DNA of 20,177 nt. Origin: Actinomycetes bacterium. Lineage in GTDB: Bacteria > Actinomycetota > Actinomycetes > Propionibacteriales > Propionibacteriaceae. Position numbers and translations under genes: made by a program. Shown in pieces: positions 1-8,851 of the stretch (positions within the stretch are counted from its first letter, which is position 1; every line of letters starts with the position of its first letter). The notes beneath the pieces are model-generated. The model was not told the origin of the DNA and ran no database searches. It saw only the letters and a program-made list of their open reading frames with translations. The stretch spans positions 1-20,177 of the forward strand of contig JAEVYS010000129.1 of assembly GCA_023392635.1 (NCBI GenBank), given 5' to 3'.

Positions 1-1439
<1,439 letters not shown>

Positions 1440-1440
<1 letters not shown>

Positions 1441-2387
1441 TGGACGCCTTCCTCGCCTCGGGCGCGGCACTGGCGCTCGGCTGGGCCCTGCTCGGGGTGG
1501 CCGGGCTGACCACGGTCGTCCTCGTGACCCTGCCGAGCAACCGGCTCCCGCTCTCGCGGCGGCGGATCGGTGCCGAGGCACAAGGTTCCGGCCTCACCCG
1601 GGTGGCGAACGCCGCCACCGACACCGTGGACAAGTTCATGCGCGGCCGCAGCAGCTCCCTGGACTCGATCCTGGACGAGGCGGGCGTCACCACGCCGGCG
1701 AAGGACCTGATCGTCATCGTCGGGGCGGCGACCCTGGCGGCGTTCGCCTTCGGGCTGGTCCTGGGGGCACCCGCGGTCGGCGTCCTGATGGCACTGATGT
1801 GCCCGGTCGTGGGCCGGATGATCCTTTCGATGCTCGCCGATCGTCGCCGCAAGGCCTTCGGCGGGCAGCTTGAGGAGGTGCTGCAGATGATGGCCGGCAG
1901 CCTGCGCGCCGGCTACAGCCTGCCGCAGGCGGTGGCGACGATCTCGCAGGAGGCCGAGAAGCCGGTCTCCGTCGAGTTCGCCCGGGTGACGAACGAGACC
2001 CGCGTCGGGCGATCCATGATGGAGTCGCTCACCGACGTCGCGACGCGCATGCGCAACGAGGACTTCTACTGGATCACCCAGGCGATCGGCATCAACCGTG
2101 AGGTGGGCGGCAACCTGGCCGACGTCCTCGACAACGTGAGCAAGACGATCCGTGAGCGCGGCCAGATGAAGCGCCAGGTCGCTGCGCTCGCTGCGGACGG
2201 CAAGCTGTCCGCGATCATCCTGATGTTGCTGCCCTTCGGCGTGGGCATCGTGCTGTTCTTCATGAACCGCGACTACGTGATGAAGCTGTTCACCGACCCG
2301 ATCGGCTGGGGGATGCTGCTCGCCGGCGCCGTCATGCTGACCATCGGCGGCTTCTGGCTCTCCAAAGTCATCAACCTCAAGTACTAG
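1440..2387 (+). CDS. tadB: TadB-like inner-membrane platform protein (type II secretion F domain)
   Basis: One of the two paired platform proteins of the Tad machine, expected to sit in the cytoplasmic membrane and bind the TadA ATPase. The ATG at 1440 overlaps the tadA stop, giving 315 residues; a GTG at 1419 would only add seven residues inside tadA and is less likely. A hydrophobic segment lies near residues 5-32, then two spans near 90-130. The cytoplasmic type II secretion F domain follows at about 145-255, with the typical LEEVLQMMAGSLRAGYSLPQA stretch and a second conserved element INREVGGNLADVLDNV. Two C-terminal spans lie near 257-274 and 288-307. Length and topology match TadB. Function is inferred from family and operon position. 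Confidence 0.93.
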
Positions 2388-2391
2388 GAGG
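2386..2391 (+). promoter_or_regulatory. Strong ribosome binding site for tadC
   Basis: AGGAGG starts within the tadB stop codon (TAG at 2385-2387) and lies seven bases before the ATG at 2399. It fixes the tadC start and shows that the genes are read from one transcript. Confidence 0.85.
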
Positions 2392-2398
2392 CGATCCC

Positions 2399-3304
2399 AT
2401 GCAACCCATCGCACTGTTCGCCATCGCCTCCGCCGCCGCGGGGTTCGGCGTCCTGGTCTGGTTCCTGCTCGGCGGCGCGACCGCCACCCGCAAGCAGATG
2501 CTGGCCAACCTGCGCCGGCAGCACGCCGTCCCGGCACCGGTGTCCACCGCGATGCCGTCGGAGAAGCAGAAGAACGGGCTGGCCACCAGGCTTCGCGCGA
2601 GGATGCCCCAGCCGCTGCTGAAGACGATCGTCCGGCTGTGGGCCGGCGCCGGCCGTCCCGAGAACAACACCCCGGACCGCATCATCGCCACGATGGGCAT
2701 GCTCGGCCTCGTGGGCGCGGGACTGGGGCTGATGGTCTCCCGGCTCGTCGCGGCACCGCTCGGCATCCTGCTGGGCATCGGTGTCGCCGTACTCGGCTTC
2801 TTCTACCCGCTGGTGCGCCTGCAGAGCGTCGGCGCCGACCGCAAGGAGGCCATCAAGCGCCAGCTCCCCGACACGCTCGACCAGATGAGCATCGCGGTCA
2901 ACGCCGGGCTGGGCTTCGACGCGGCGATGCTGCGCGTGGCGAAGAACGGACGTGGCGAGCTCGCGAACGAGTTGGTCCGGACGCTGCAGGACATCCAGGT
3001 CGGCCAGACCCGGCGGGCGGCCTACGAGGACCTCGCCGACCGGACCGGGGTGGACACGCTGCGGCGGTTCGTCCGCTCGATCATCCAGGCCGAGGCCTAC
3101 GGCATCGCCCTGTCGGACGTGTTGCAGACCCAGGCGGACGAGCTGCGGACCGAGCGCCGCCAGTACGCCGAGCGCAAGGCCATGGAGATCCCGGTCAAGG
3201 TCGTCTTCCCGCTGATCCTGTTCATCATGCCCGCGATGTTCATCGTCGTGATGGGTCCGGGCGCGATCGGCATCATCCACGCGTTCGCCGGCATGGGGCA
3301 GTGA
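2399..3304 (+). CDS. tadC: TadC-like inner-membrane platform protein (type II secretion F domain)
   Basis: Second platform protein of the Tad system, probably forming a heteromeric membrane complex with TadB. It has 301 residues. Hydrophobic spans lie near 4-24, 98-116 and 119-138, and a long C-terminal hydrophobic stretch near 266-295. The F domain occupies about 150-265 and opens with LPDTLDQMSIAVNAGLGFDA, a hallmark of TadC. The segment EIPVKVVFPLILFIMPAMF before the end is also typical of the family. The start is set by AGGAGG seven bases upstream. The gene follows tadB by 11 bases and precedes the prepilin peptidase by 7 bases. Confidence 0.93.
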   Translation: MQPIALFAIASAAAGFGVLVWFLLGGATATRKQMLANLRRQHAVPAPVSTAMPSEKQKNGLATRLRARMPQPLLKTIVRLWAGAGRPENNTPDRIIATMGMLGLVGAGLGLMVSRLVAAPLGILLGIGVAVLGFFYPLVRLQSVGADRKEAIKRQLPDTLDQMSIAVNAGLGFDAAMLRVAKNGRGELANELVRTLQDIQVGQTRRAAYEDLADRTGVDTLRRFVRSIIQAEAYGIALSDVLQTQADELRTERRQYAERKAMEIPVKVVFPLILFIMPAMFIVVMGPGAIGIIHAFAGMGQ

Positions 3305-3311
3305 CCCCGCC

Positions 3312-3947
3312 TTGATCGTGCCGATCGTCGTCTGCGCCCTCGTCGCCGCGGGGGCAGCCTGGGCGCTGACCCCCCTGATGCTGCACTGCGCGACGACACA
3401 GGCGCCGATCCTGCGGCGGTGGGTGCACGTCCCGGTGGCCGGTGTGCTGGGAGGCCTGGCCGGTCTCGCGCACAGCTGGGCGGAGATGGCGGCGTTCGTC
3501 GTCCTGGCGGTGGCGTCGGGGCTGCTGACGGTGATCGACCTGGCCGAGGAGCGCCTGCCGGACCTGATCGTGCTGCCGCTGATCGGCAGCACCGCCGTCC
3601 TGCTCACGGTCGCGGCCTGGACGACGGGCGCGTGGGGATCGCTGGCCCGGGCGGGCCTGGCCGCGGTCGCGTCCTTCGCGCTGTACTTCGTGATGATGGT
3701 CTTCTCCCCCGACCTCGGGTTCGGGGACGTGAAGCTCGCCGCCGTGACCGGGGCGTTCGGTGGCTGGTTCGGCTGGGGCGCCGTCCTGCTCGGCTTCGGC
3801 GCGGCCTGGGCGACGTTCGCGGTGGCCGGCATGGTGCTGCTCGCCGCGCGCAAGCGAGCCTGGAAGGGGTCGCTCGCCTTCGGCCCGTTCATGGTGCTCG
3901 GCAGCGTCCTGGGAGTGTTCTGGGCCGGCAGCTTCCTGCTCTGGTAG
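3312..3947 (+). CDS. A24 family prepilin peptidase (TadV/CpaA-like)
   Basis: Membrane aspartic peptidase expected to cleave the leader of Flp prepilins and of TadE/F-like pseudopilins. From the TTG at 3312 the protein has 211 residues and about six hydrophobic spans. Both catalytic aspartates of the family are visible: D76 in VIDLAEERLPD and D139 in the GxGD motif GFGDVK (residues 136-141). The N-terminal zinc-binding methyltransferase domain of long PilD-type enzymes is absent, as is usual for the short Tad-associated form. A GTG two codons downstream (3318) is an alternative start; neither start has a strong ribosome binding site, so coupling to tadC is likely. It is the last gene of the tad operon in this window, and its pilin substrates are not encoded here. 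Confidence 0.92.
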   Translation: MIVPIVVCALVAAGAAWALTPLMLHCATTQAPILRRWVHVPVAGVLGGLAGLAHSWAEMAAFVVLAVASGLLTVIDLAEERLPDLIVLPLIGSTAVLLTVAAWTTGAWGSLARAGLAAVASFALYFVMMVFSPDLGFGDVKLAAVTGAFGGWFGWGAVLLGFGAAWATFAVAGMVLLAARKRAWKGSLAFGPFMVLGSVLGVFWAGSFLLW

Positions 3948-3982
3948 CGCGCCCGCGTCCCGCACGGCAGCGGCGCTACCGG
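3941..3982. terminator. Inverted repeat spanning both stop codons of the convergent prepilin peptidase and usp genes
   Basis: GGTAGCGC at 3943-3950 is matched by GCGCTACC at 3973-3980. On the plus-strand RNA the stem extends by a T-G and a C-G pair to about ten base pairs, with a 22-base loop. The repeat contains the TAG stop of the prepilin peptidase (3945-3947) and, on the other strand, the TAG stop of the stress protein gene (3976-3978). No T-run follows on either strand, so a bidirectional terminator role is inference. Confidence 0.4.
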
Positions 3983-4482
3983 TCCTGGTCGGGGGAGATG
4001 AACTGGTCGAGCGTCTGGCGCCGCGGCGGCGCCTGGTCACCGGTCCTGCGTCGGGTGACCAGGACGTCGCAGTGCGCGTGCTCCACCACCTGGTCGCTCA
4101 CCGAGCCCAGCAGGAGCCCGGAGAACCCGCCCTGCCCCCGCGTGCCCACGACCACGACCTGTGCGCCCTCGGATGCCCGGATCAACTCACGACCGGCGGC
4201 CCCATGGGGAGCGGCGTAGGAGACCGCCACGTCGGGGAACTCGGCGACGACCTTCGCCGTCTCCTCCTTCACCTGGTCGAGGACGGCCGCGGCGAAGTCC
4301 TCCACCGGGGGCACGTAGCCCGGCTCCCAGGTCTTCGGGCGGGGCGCGTTGCTGATCGTCCAGGCCCGCACGACGACGGCCGGGGCACCGACCTTCGCGG
4401 CAAGCCACAGCCCTTTGCGCAGCGCCTCGTCGGCGAAGTCCGAGCCGTCGAAGCCGATCACGATCGGAGCCTGTTCGTCCAT
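3976..4482 (-). CDS. Universal stress protein (UspA family)
   Basis: Small cytoplasmic stress-response protein of 168 residues with one Usp domain. The N-terminus IVIGFDGSDFADEALRKGLW has the first strand and the early Asp that contacts nucleotide in ATP-binding members. The C-terminal region holds the ATP-binding signature G-x2-G-x9-G-S as GTRGQGGFSGLLLGS, so this is predicted to be an ATP-binding Usp. The ATG at 4482 has no ribosome binding site; instead a TAGAGT hexamer lies six bases upstream, so the mRNA may be leaderless. It converges with the tad operon, sharing an inverted repeat at the stop codons, and diverges from the GTPase gene across only 54 bases. What it responds to cannot be read from the sequence. 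Confidence 0.93.
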   Translation of the reverse strand: MDEQAPIVIGFDGSDFADEALRKGLWLAAKVGAPAVVVRAWTISNAPRPKTWEPGYVPPVEDFAAAVLDQVKEETAKVVAEFPDVAVSYAAPHGAAGRELIRASEGAQVVVVGTRGQGGFSGLLLGSVSDQVVEHAHCDVLVTRRRTGDQAPPRRQTLDQFISPDQDR

Positions 4483-4488
4483 GGCCCG

Positions 4489-4494
4489 ACTCTA
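4489..4494 (-). promoter_or_regulatory. Possible -10 element of usp (leaderless arrangement)
   Basis: On the minus strand TAGAGT lies six bases before the ATG. Transcription would start about at the A of the start codon. No convincing -35 hexamer is present at 16-18 bases upstream, so confidence is low. Confidence 0.35.
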
Positions 4495-4499
4495 GTGCT

Positions 4500-4523
4500 C
4501 TGGCCGGGGGACAATGGGGCCAG
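4500..4523. promoter_or_regulatory. Short inverted repeat between divergent usp and the GTPase gene
   Basis: CTGGCC at 4500-4505 is matched by GGCCAG at 4518-4523 with a 12-base spacer. It lies in the 54-base divergent intergenic region just before the GTPase ribosome binding site (GGAGGAG at 4524-4530). It could be an operator or a chance repeat in GC-rich DNA. Confidence 0.25.
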
Positions 4524-4536
4524 GGAGGAGGCAGGA

Positions 4537-5838
4537 ATGAACATCCTCATCGTCGGTACCGCCGGCCGCGACTTCCACGTCTTCAACACGATCTACCGCG
4601 ACGACCCCACGTCGCGGGTGGTGGCGTTCACCTCTGCCGAACTCGCCGAGGGGGACAGCGGCCACTACCCCTCGTGCCTCGCCGGACCGCTCTATCCGGA
4701 CGGCGTGCCGATCCTGCCCGAGTCCGGCCTCGCGCGGCTGGTCGCCGAGCACGACGTCGACCAGGTGGTGTTCGCCTACTCCGAACTCGGCTGCCGAGAG
4801 GTGGCCGGGCTGGCCGCGCGGGTGCTGGCGGCCGGAGCCGACTTCCACCTGGCGAATCCACAACGCTCGATGCTGTCCTCGGTCAAGCCCGTGATCGCGG
4901 TGACGGCGGCCAAGGCCGGCGCGGGCAAGTCGCCGACCGTCCGCTACCTGGCCGAACTGCTCAGCGGGGAGGGCCGGCGGGTCGCCGTGGTCCGGCACCC
5001 GCTGCGCGCCCAGAGCTTCGCCGTCGACCGGGAACACACGATCGCGCGCATCGACGACGCGGAGGTGGATGCCTGCGGCACGCCGATCCGTGAACCCTTC
5101 GACGCGGTGCGCGGCGTCGAAGTGATCTCCGGTCTCGACTACGCGGCCATCCTCGCCGCCGCGGAGGCCAGCGCCGACGTCATCCTCTGGGACGGAGCCG
5201 GCACCGATCTCCCGTTCCTCCGCCCGACGCTGCACATCCTGCTCACCGACCCGCTGCGCGCCGACGAGGCGTCCGACTACTTCCCCGGCGAGGTCAACCT
5301 GCGGGTGGCTGACGCCGTCCTGATCAGCAAGTGCGATGCGGCGTCGGCCGAGCAGGTGGAGGCGGTCGGACGGACGATCCGCCGGGTCAACCCGGACGCC
5401 ACCGTCCTGACCGCCGACTCGCCGGTCCTCGTCGAGGGGGGCGAGCGGGTGGCCGGGCGGACGGTGGTGGTCGTCGAGGACGAGCTGACGCTCAGCCTGC
5501 GTCCGCACCGGGCCGGCGCCGGGATCCAGGCGGCTCACCAGATCGGCGTCTCCGGCATCATCAGCCCACTCCCGCAGGCCATGGGATCACTCGTCGAGGT
5601 GTACGCGCGGCACGCCGAGGCGCAATCCATCCTGCCGGCCACCGGCTACGGGCCGCAGGACCTCGCCGATCTGAAGGCCACGCTGGACGCGACCTCCAGC
5701 GAGGGAGTCATCGACGCCACCCGCATCGATCTCGCGACGGTCCTCGGGCTGACCCGGCCGGTGGCGCGCGCGGCCTACGGGCTGCGTCCGCACGACCCCG
5801 ACGCGCTGGCGTCACTGGTGCGGGCAGCGATCGGCTGA
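4537..5838 (+). CDS. Predicted GTPase, cyclic 2,3-diphosphoglycerate synthetase-like (COG2403 type)
   Basis: A 433-residue protein resembling the COG2403 family, which includes the archaeal cyclic 2,3-diphosphoglycerate synthetase; bacterial members have no settled function. Residues 1-115 form a Rossmann-like domain starting MNILIVGTAGRDFHVFNTIY, with the family-like FAYSELGCREV near 89. A P-loop domain follows with AKAGAGKSPTVRYL (K131, S132) after a hydrophobic strand KPVIAVTA. Further on are a Walker-B-like strand ending in DVILWDGAGTDLPF and an NKxD-like position occupied by ISKCD. The start is the ATG at 4537 with GGAGGAG seven bases upstream; a much longer in-frame ORF upstream overlaps usp on the other strand and lacks support. 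It is co-directional with rocD 64 bases downstream, so a role linked to ornithine or arginine metabolism is a reasonable inference, but the substrate is unknown. Confidence 0.85.
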   Translation: MNILIVGTAGRDFHVFNTIYRDDPTSRVVAFTSAELAEGDSGHYPSCLAGPLYPDGVPILPESGLARLVAEHDVDQVVFAYSELGCREVAGLAARVLAAGADFHLANPQRSMLSSVKPVIAVTAAKAGAGKSPTVRYLAELLSGEGRRVAVVRHPLRAQSFAVDREHTIARIDDAEVDACGTPIREPFDAVRGVEVISGLDYAAILAAAEASADVILWDGAGTDLPFLRPTLHILLTDPLRADEASDYFPGEVNLRVADAVLISKCDAASAEQVEAVGRTIRRVNPDATVLTADSPVLVEGGERVAGRTVVVVEDELTLSLRPHRAGAGIQAAHQIGVSGIISPLPQAMGSLVEVYARHAEAQSILPATGYGPQDLADLKATLDATSSEGVIDATRIDLATVLGLTRPVARAAYGLRPHDPDALASLVRAAIG

Positions 5839-5853
5839 CCCGTCGCCGCACCG

Positions 5854-5859
5854 TATGAT
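5854..5859 (+). promoter_or_regulatory. Candidate -10 element for rocD
   Basis: TATGAT matches the sigma-70 consensus at five of six positions and lies in the gap between the GTPase gene and rocD. Transcription from it would begin near 5866 and leave a leader of about 37 bases. No good -35 hexamer is visible at 17 bases. Confidence 0.4.
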
Positions 5860-5868
5860 TTGCGGGTT

Positions 5869-5891
5869 CGGCCCGAGTTCCAGGCGGGCCG
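5869..5891 (+). promoter_or_regulatory. Small stem-loop next to the rocD ribosome binding site
   Basis: CGGCCCG at 5869-5875 pairs with CGGGCCG at 5885-5891 around a nine-base loop. The right arm directly abuts the ribosome binding site GGAAGGA (5892-5898). It could modulate translation of rocD, or act as an operator; no known riboswitch is recognised. Confidence 0.3.
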
Positions 5892-5902
5892 GGAAGGACA
5901 CC

Positions 5903-7135
5903 ATGACCACGGCGCGCAGTGCCGCCCAGCAGCGGGCGATCGAGCAGATCGACACCTACGGATCGCACAACTACCATCCGCTGCCGGTGGTCGTGGAGAG
6001 CGGATCCGGCGCCTGGCTCACCGACATCGACGGCAACCGCTACCTCGACTTCCTCTCGGCCTACTCCGCAGTCAACTTCGGGCACTCCAACCCCGATCTC
6101 CTCAAGGCCGCGATCGAGCAGCTGGGCAAGGTGGCGATCACCTCCCGCGCGGTCTACTCGGCCACCTACGGGCCGTTCATCGAGGCCCTCGCGCGGCTCT
6201 GCGGCAAGGAGATGGTGCTGCCGATGAACACCGGGGTCGAGGCGGTCGAGTCGTCGCTGAAGCTCGCGCGCAAGTGGGGATATGAGGTGAAGGGCGTCCC
6301 CGAGGACCAGGCCAACATCATCGTCATGGAGGGCAACTTCCACGGCCGGACGATCAGCGTGATCTCCTTCTCCAGTGACGACGACGCGACGCTGAGCTAC
6401 GGCCCGTTCACGCCCGGCTTCCTCAAGGTCCCCTACGGGGACCTGGATGCGATCGAGGCAGCCATCGACGAGCACACGGTCGCGATCCTCGTCGAGCCGA
6501 TCCAGGGTGAGGCGGGCGTGATCACGCCTCCGGCCGGCTTCCTGCCCGGCGTCCGAGACATCGCGACCCGGCACGGCGTGCTGATGATCGCAGACGAGAT
6601 CCAGTCAGGGCTGGGGCGCACCGGCTCGACCCTGTACTGCGAGCAGGTCGGCGTCGTTCCCGACCTGTACCTGCTGGGCAAGGCGCTGGGCGGCGGGGTG
6701 GTCCCGGTGTCGGCGGTGGTCGGGGACGCGGACGTGCTCGGCCTGCTGCGGCCGGGGCAGCACGGCTCCACGTTCGGGGGCAACCCCCTGGCCGCCGCTG
6801 TCGGCCTGGCCGTGGTGAAGCTGCTGGAGACCGGCGAGATGCAGGCGCGCTCGCGGGAACTGGGCGCACACCTGCACGAGCGCCTGGCGGCGCTGGTCGG
6901 GCACGGGGTGACCGGGGTTCGCGGGATCGGGCTGTGGGCCGGTGTGGACGTGGATCCCGCGCTGGGTTCGGCGCGGAGCATCTGCGAGCGGTTGCTCGAG
7001 CGCGGGGTGATCGCCAAGGACACCCACGGCCAGACCATCCGGATGGCGCCGCCGCTCGTGATCACCGTCGAGGAGCTCGACCAGGCCGTGGACGCCCTCG
7101 AAGCCGTGCTCGCCGAGGCGTTGGTGGTGGCCTGA
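5903..7135 (+). CDS. rocD: Ornithine aminotransferase (ornithine-oxo-acid transaminase)
   Basis: PLP-dependent class III aminotransferase converting ornithine and 2-oxoglutarate to glutamate-5-semialdehyde and glutamate, linking arginine catabolism to proline and glutamate. The protein has 410 residues from the ATG at 5903, which has GGAAGGA four bases upstream. Ornithine-aminotransferase hallmarks are YGSHNYHPLPVV near the N-terminus and NTGVEAVESSLKLARKWGY, which discriminate it from acetylornithine aminotransferase. The PLP-contacting region includes ADEIQSGLGRTG, and the Schiff-base lysine is K260 in LLGKALGGG. The STFGGNPLAAA motif is also present. It lies downstream of the COG2403-type GTPase with a probable promoter of its own, and converges with the next gene with only 8 bases between the stops. 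The specific substrate is assigned from motifs only. Confidence 0.93.
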   Translation: MTTARSAAQQRAIEQIDTYGSHNYHPLPVVVESGSGAWLTDIDGNRYLDFLSAYSAVNFGHSNPDLLKAAIEQLGKVAITSRAVYSATYGPFIEALARLCGKEMVLPMNTGVEAVESSLKLARKWGYEVKGVPEDQANIIVMEGNFHGRTISVISFSSDDDATLSYGPFTPGFLKVPYGDLDAIEAAIDEHTVAILVEPIQGEAGVITPPAGFLPGVRDIATRHGVLMIADEIQSGLGRTGSTLYCEQVGVVPDLYLLGKALGGGVVPVSAVVGDADVLGLLRPGQHGSTFGGNPLAAAVGLAVVKLLETGEMQARSRELGAHLHERLAALVGHGVTGVRGIGLWAGVDVDPALGSARSICERLLERGVIAKDTHGQTIRMAPPLVITVEELDQAVDALEAVLAEALVVA

Positions 7136-7143
7136 CCCAGGGC

Positions 7144-8667
7144 TCAGCGCCCTTCCTGACCGGCCGGCAGCCAGAGTTCGACGTCGCCGGCCCGGGAATC
7201 CAGCCGCCATCGCGGGTCGGTGGCGATCCGTGCCCGCAGGGGGGTGGTGAGCGGCGTGGTGGCGTTGACGAGGACACAACCGGTCCCTTCCGGAACCACG
7301 GACGCGCTGGTCGCGGTCCAGTACGTGATGCCCTCCACCAGCAGCCTCCGGCCGAAGAAGTCGGCCCTGCCGTCCATCCACACCGGCGCGTCCGGGCGCA
7401 GCAGCACGACCACACCGCCGATGTCCGGTGCCGAGAAGACGCGACAGCCCTCCGGCAGCCGTGCCAGCGCGGCCTGCTCCGGTGGCGCCGCGTGCTCCCC
7501 CGCCAGGACCACCACCGCCGGCGACAGGGCCACCGCGACGACGGCGAGGACGATCCGCCAGAACCGGCCGCTGGTGTAGTCCTTCGCGAGCCGCAGCCAC
7601 GGCCGCGCAGGAAGCGTGCCGAGCACGTGCCGCAGCCGGTCCACCAGCGCGGTGGCGATCGCCGCCACGACCGGGGCGAGAGTGACCGGGCCGATGCCGA
7701 GGAACCGCAGCGCGAACAGCCCGGCCAGCGATCCGGGGACCCCGATCAGGCACAGTGCGACCGGCAGCCGCAGGTCCGAACCCCGCCTCCACCCGTCCCA
7801 CAGCCACCACAGGGCGCCTGCCGCCACCACGATCGCGACGATCACCATCCCGGTGAACCGGCCGTCCTGGACCGGATCGAACGGAGAACTCCACTCCGTG
7901 AGCAGGCCCTGGGCGGCTTCCTGTACGGCCCGGGCCCTGGCCAGGCCGCCGGCGACCCCGTACGGCGACAGCACGGGCCCGAGCGTCCAGCCCAGTCCGC
8001 CGGCGGCGATCAGCACGGCCCGCACCCGAATGGTCGTCGACGGCGTGAGGACCCAGATCGCCGCCCACACCAGGGCCAGTCCCGGCCCGACGAGGAGGAA
8101 CGAGAGGTGTATCCAGTTCCCGAGGACGGACAGTGCTGTGGCCGCGGTGGCGGTCAGCGCGGCGAGGATGGGGACGGCGAGCCTGGTGACCGCATCGCTG
8201 AGGACGACACCGAGGTAGACCGCGAGCACCATGATCACCTGGGCGCCCAGGGTGGCCCGGGCACCGAGGTACGGCAGGGCGCCGGCGAACACCATGAACA
8301 GACCCACCAGGCCGGGCAACGGCCTCGCCCCGAGTCGGGCTGCCAGCACGGCACTGAGGAGGAGGAGGACCAGGAGCACCAGCGCAGAGAAGGCGAACAC
8401 GCCCCAGAACCCGCCCGCACGGTAGGCGAGGGCGAGGACGACGTTCCACAACGGGGAGTTCGGGTACCAGTCCCCGGCGGCCCCCGACCAGCTCCAGGTG
8501 TCGGGACGCGCGAGCGGGACGCCGGCGAGGTTCTCGGCGCCGGCCCGGATCTGCCAGTACGGGTCGCGCTCGGCGACCCGTCCGGCGCGGGCGAGAGCGA
8601 AGGAAGCCAGGAAGGCCGCGACGATCACCGCGTCGACGCGCCTGCGGCGAACACCGCGATCCACCAT
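7144..8667 (-). CDS. Polytopic membrane protein, GT-C glycosyltransferase-like
   Basis: A protein of about 507 residues with roughly ten hydrophobic spans and a C-terminal soluble domain of about 105 residues. After the first span it carries RDPYWQIRAGAENLAGVPLA, then a WSWSGAAGDWYPNSPLWN stretch. This Asp-plus-Trp loop is typical of actinobacterial GT-C-type membrane proteins related to polyprenol-phosphate-dependent glycosyltransferases, so a sugar-transfer role on the outer face is possible but unproven. The C-terminal domain contains VWMDGRADFF and two cysteines (GCRVF and GTGCVLV) that could form a disulphide. Start is uncertain: ATG 8667 lies 15 bases from GGAGGA, a GTG at 8679 has the same GGAGGA only three bases away, and a GTG at 8703 has no binding site. 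It is separated from upstream yceI by a strong hairpin, so it probably has its own transcript. Confidence 0.8.
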   Translation of the reverse strand: MVDRGVRRRRVDAVIVAAFLASFALARAGRVAERDPYWQIRAGAENLAGVPLARPDTWSWSGAAGDWYPNSPLWNVVLALAYRAGGFWGVFAFSALVLLVLLLLSAVLAARLGARPLPGLVGLFMVFAGALPYLGARATLGAQVIMVLAVYLGVVLSDAVTRLAVPILAALTATAATALSVLGNWIHLSFLLVGPGLALVWAAIWVLTPSTTIRVRAVLIAAGGLGWTLGPVLSPYGVAGGLARARAVQEAAQGLLTEWSSPFDPVQDGRFTGMVIVAIVVAAGALWWLWDGWRRGSDLRLPVALCLIGVPGSLAGLFALRFLGIGPVTLAPVVAAIATALVDRLRHVLGTLPARPWLRLAKDYTSGRFWRIVLAVVAVALSPAVVVLAGEHAAPPEQAALARLPEGCRVFSAPDIGGVVVLLRPDAPVWMDGRADFFGRRLLVEGITYWTATSASVVPEGTGCVLVNATTPLTTPLRARIATDPRWRLDSRAGDVELWLPAGQEGR

Positions 8668-8788
8668 CCCGCCAACCACCCGTCCTCCGGAGCCGCAGCC
8701 CACGATAGGAGCGATGGGGCCCGGAGGAGGTCGAGCGCGCGGACGAGCCCGGGATTCGCGCCCCCGCCGTGGCCGCGACGGCCGCAGA

Positions 8789-8826
8789 CGCGCATCCGCC
8801 GGCGGAAGTCCGCCGGCGGATGCGCG
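8789..8826. terminator. Perfect 18-bp hairpin downstream of yceI
   Basis: The arms at 8789-8806 and 8809-8826 are exact reverse complements; opening the last A-T pair gives a 17-bp stem with a four-base AAGT loop. It lies 26 bases past the yceI stop. TTTT follows the stem on the plus strand (8827-8830), not on the yceI-sense strand. It most likely ends yceI transcripts (U-tract-poor terminators are common in actinobacteria) and could also stop plus-strand readthrough. Confidence 0.75.
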
Positions 8827-8851
8827 TTTTCTGGGAGCTGGTGCCGCTTGG

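Noticed and set aside
2384..3892. Minus-strand open frame (502 codons) opposite tadC and the prepilin peptidase
   Set aside because: The plus strand carries recognised tad genes with proper spacing and motifs; the minus frame is Arg/His/Asp-rich noise.
3760..4536. Upstream in-frame extension of the GTPase to position 3760
   Set aside because: It would run antisense through usp and over the prepilin peptidase. The ATG at 4537 has a strong ribosome binding site and begins a typical Rossmann strand.
6605..8449. Long minus-strand open frame (614 codons) overlapping rocD and the GT-C-like gene
   Set aside because: It is an out-of-frame shadow rich in Arg, Gly and Pro. The other minus-strand frame has coherent transmembrane segments.
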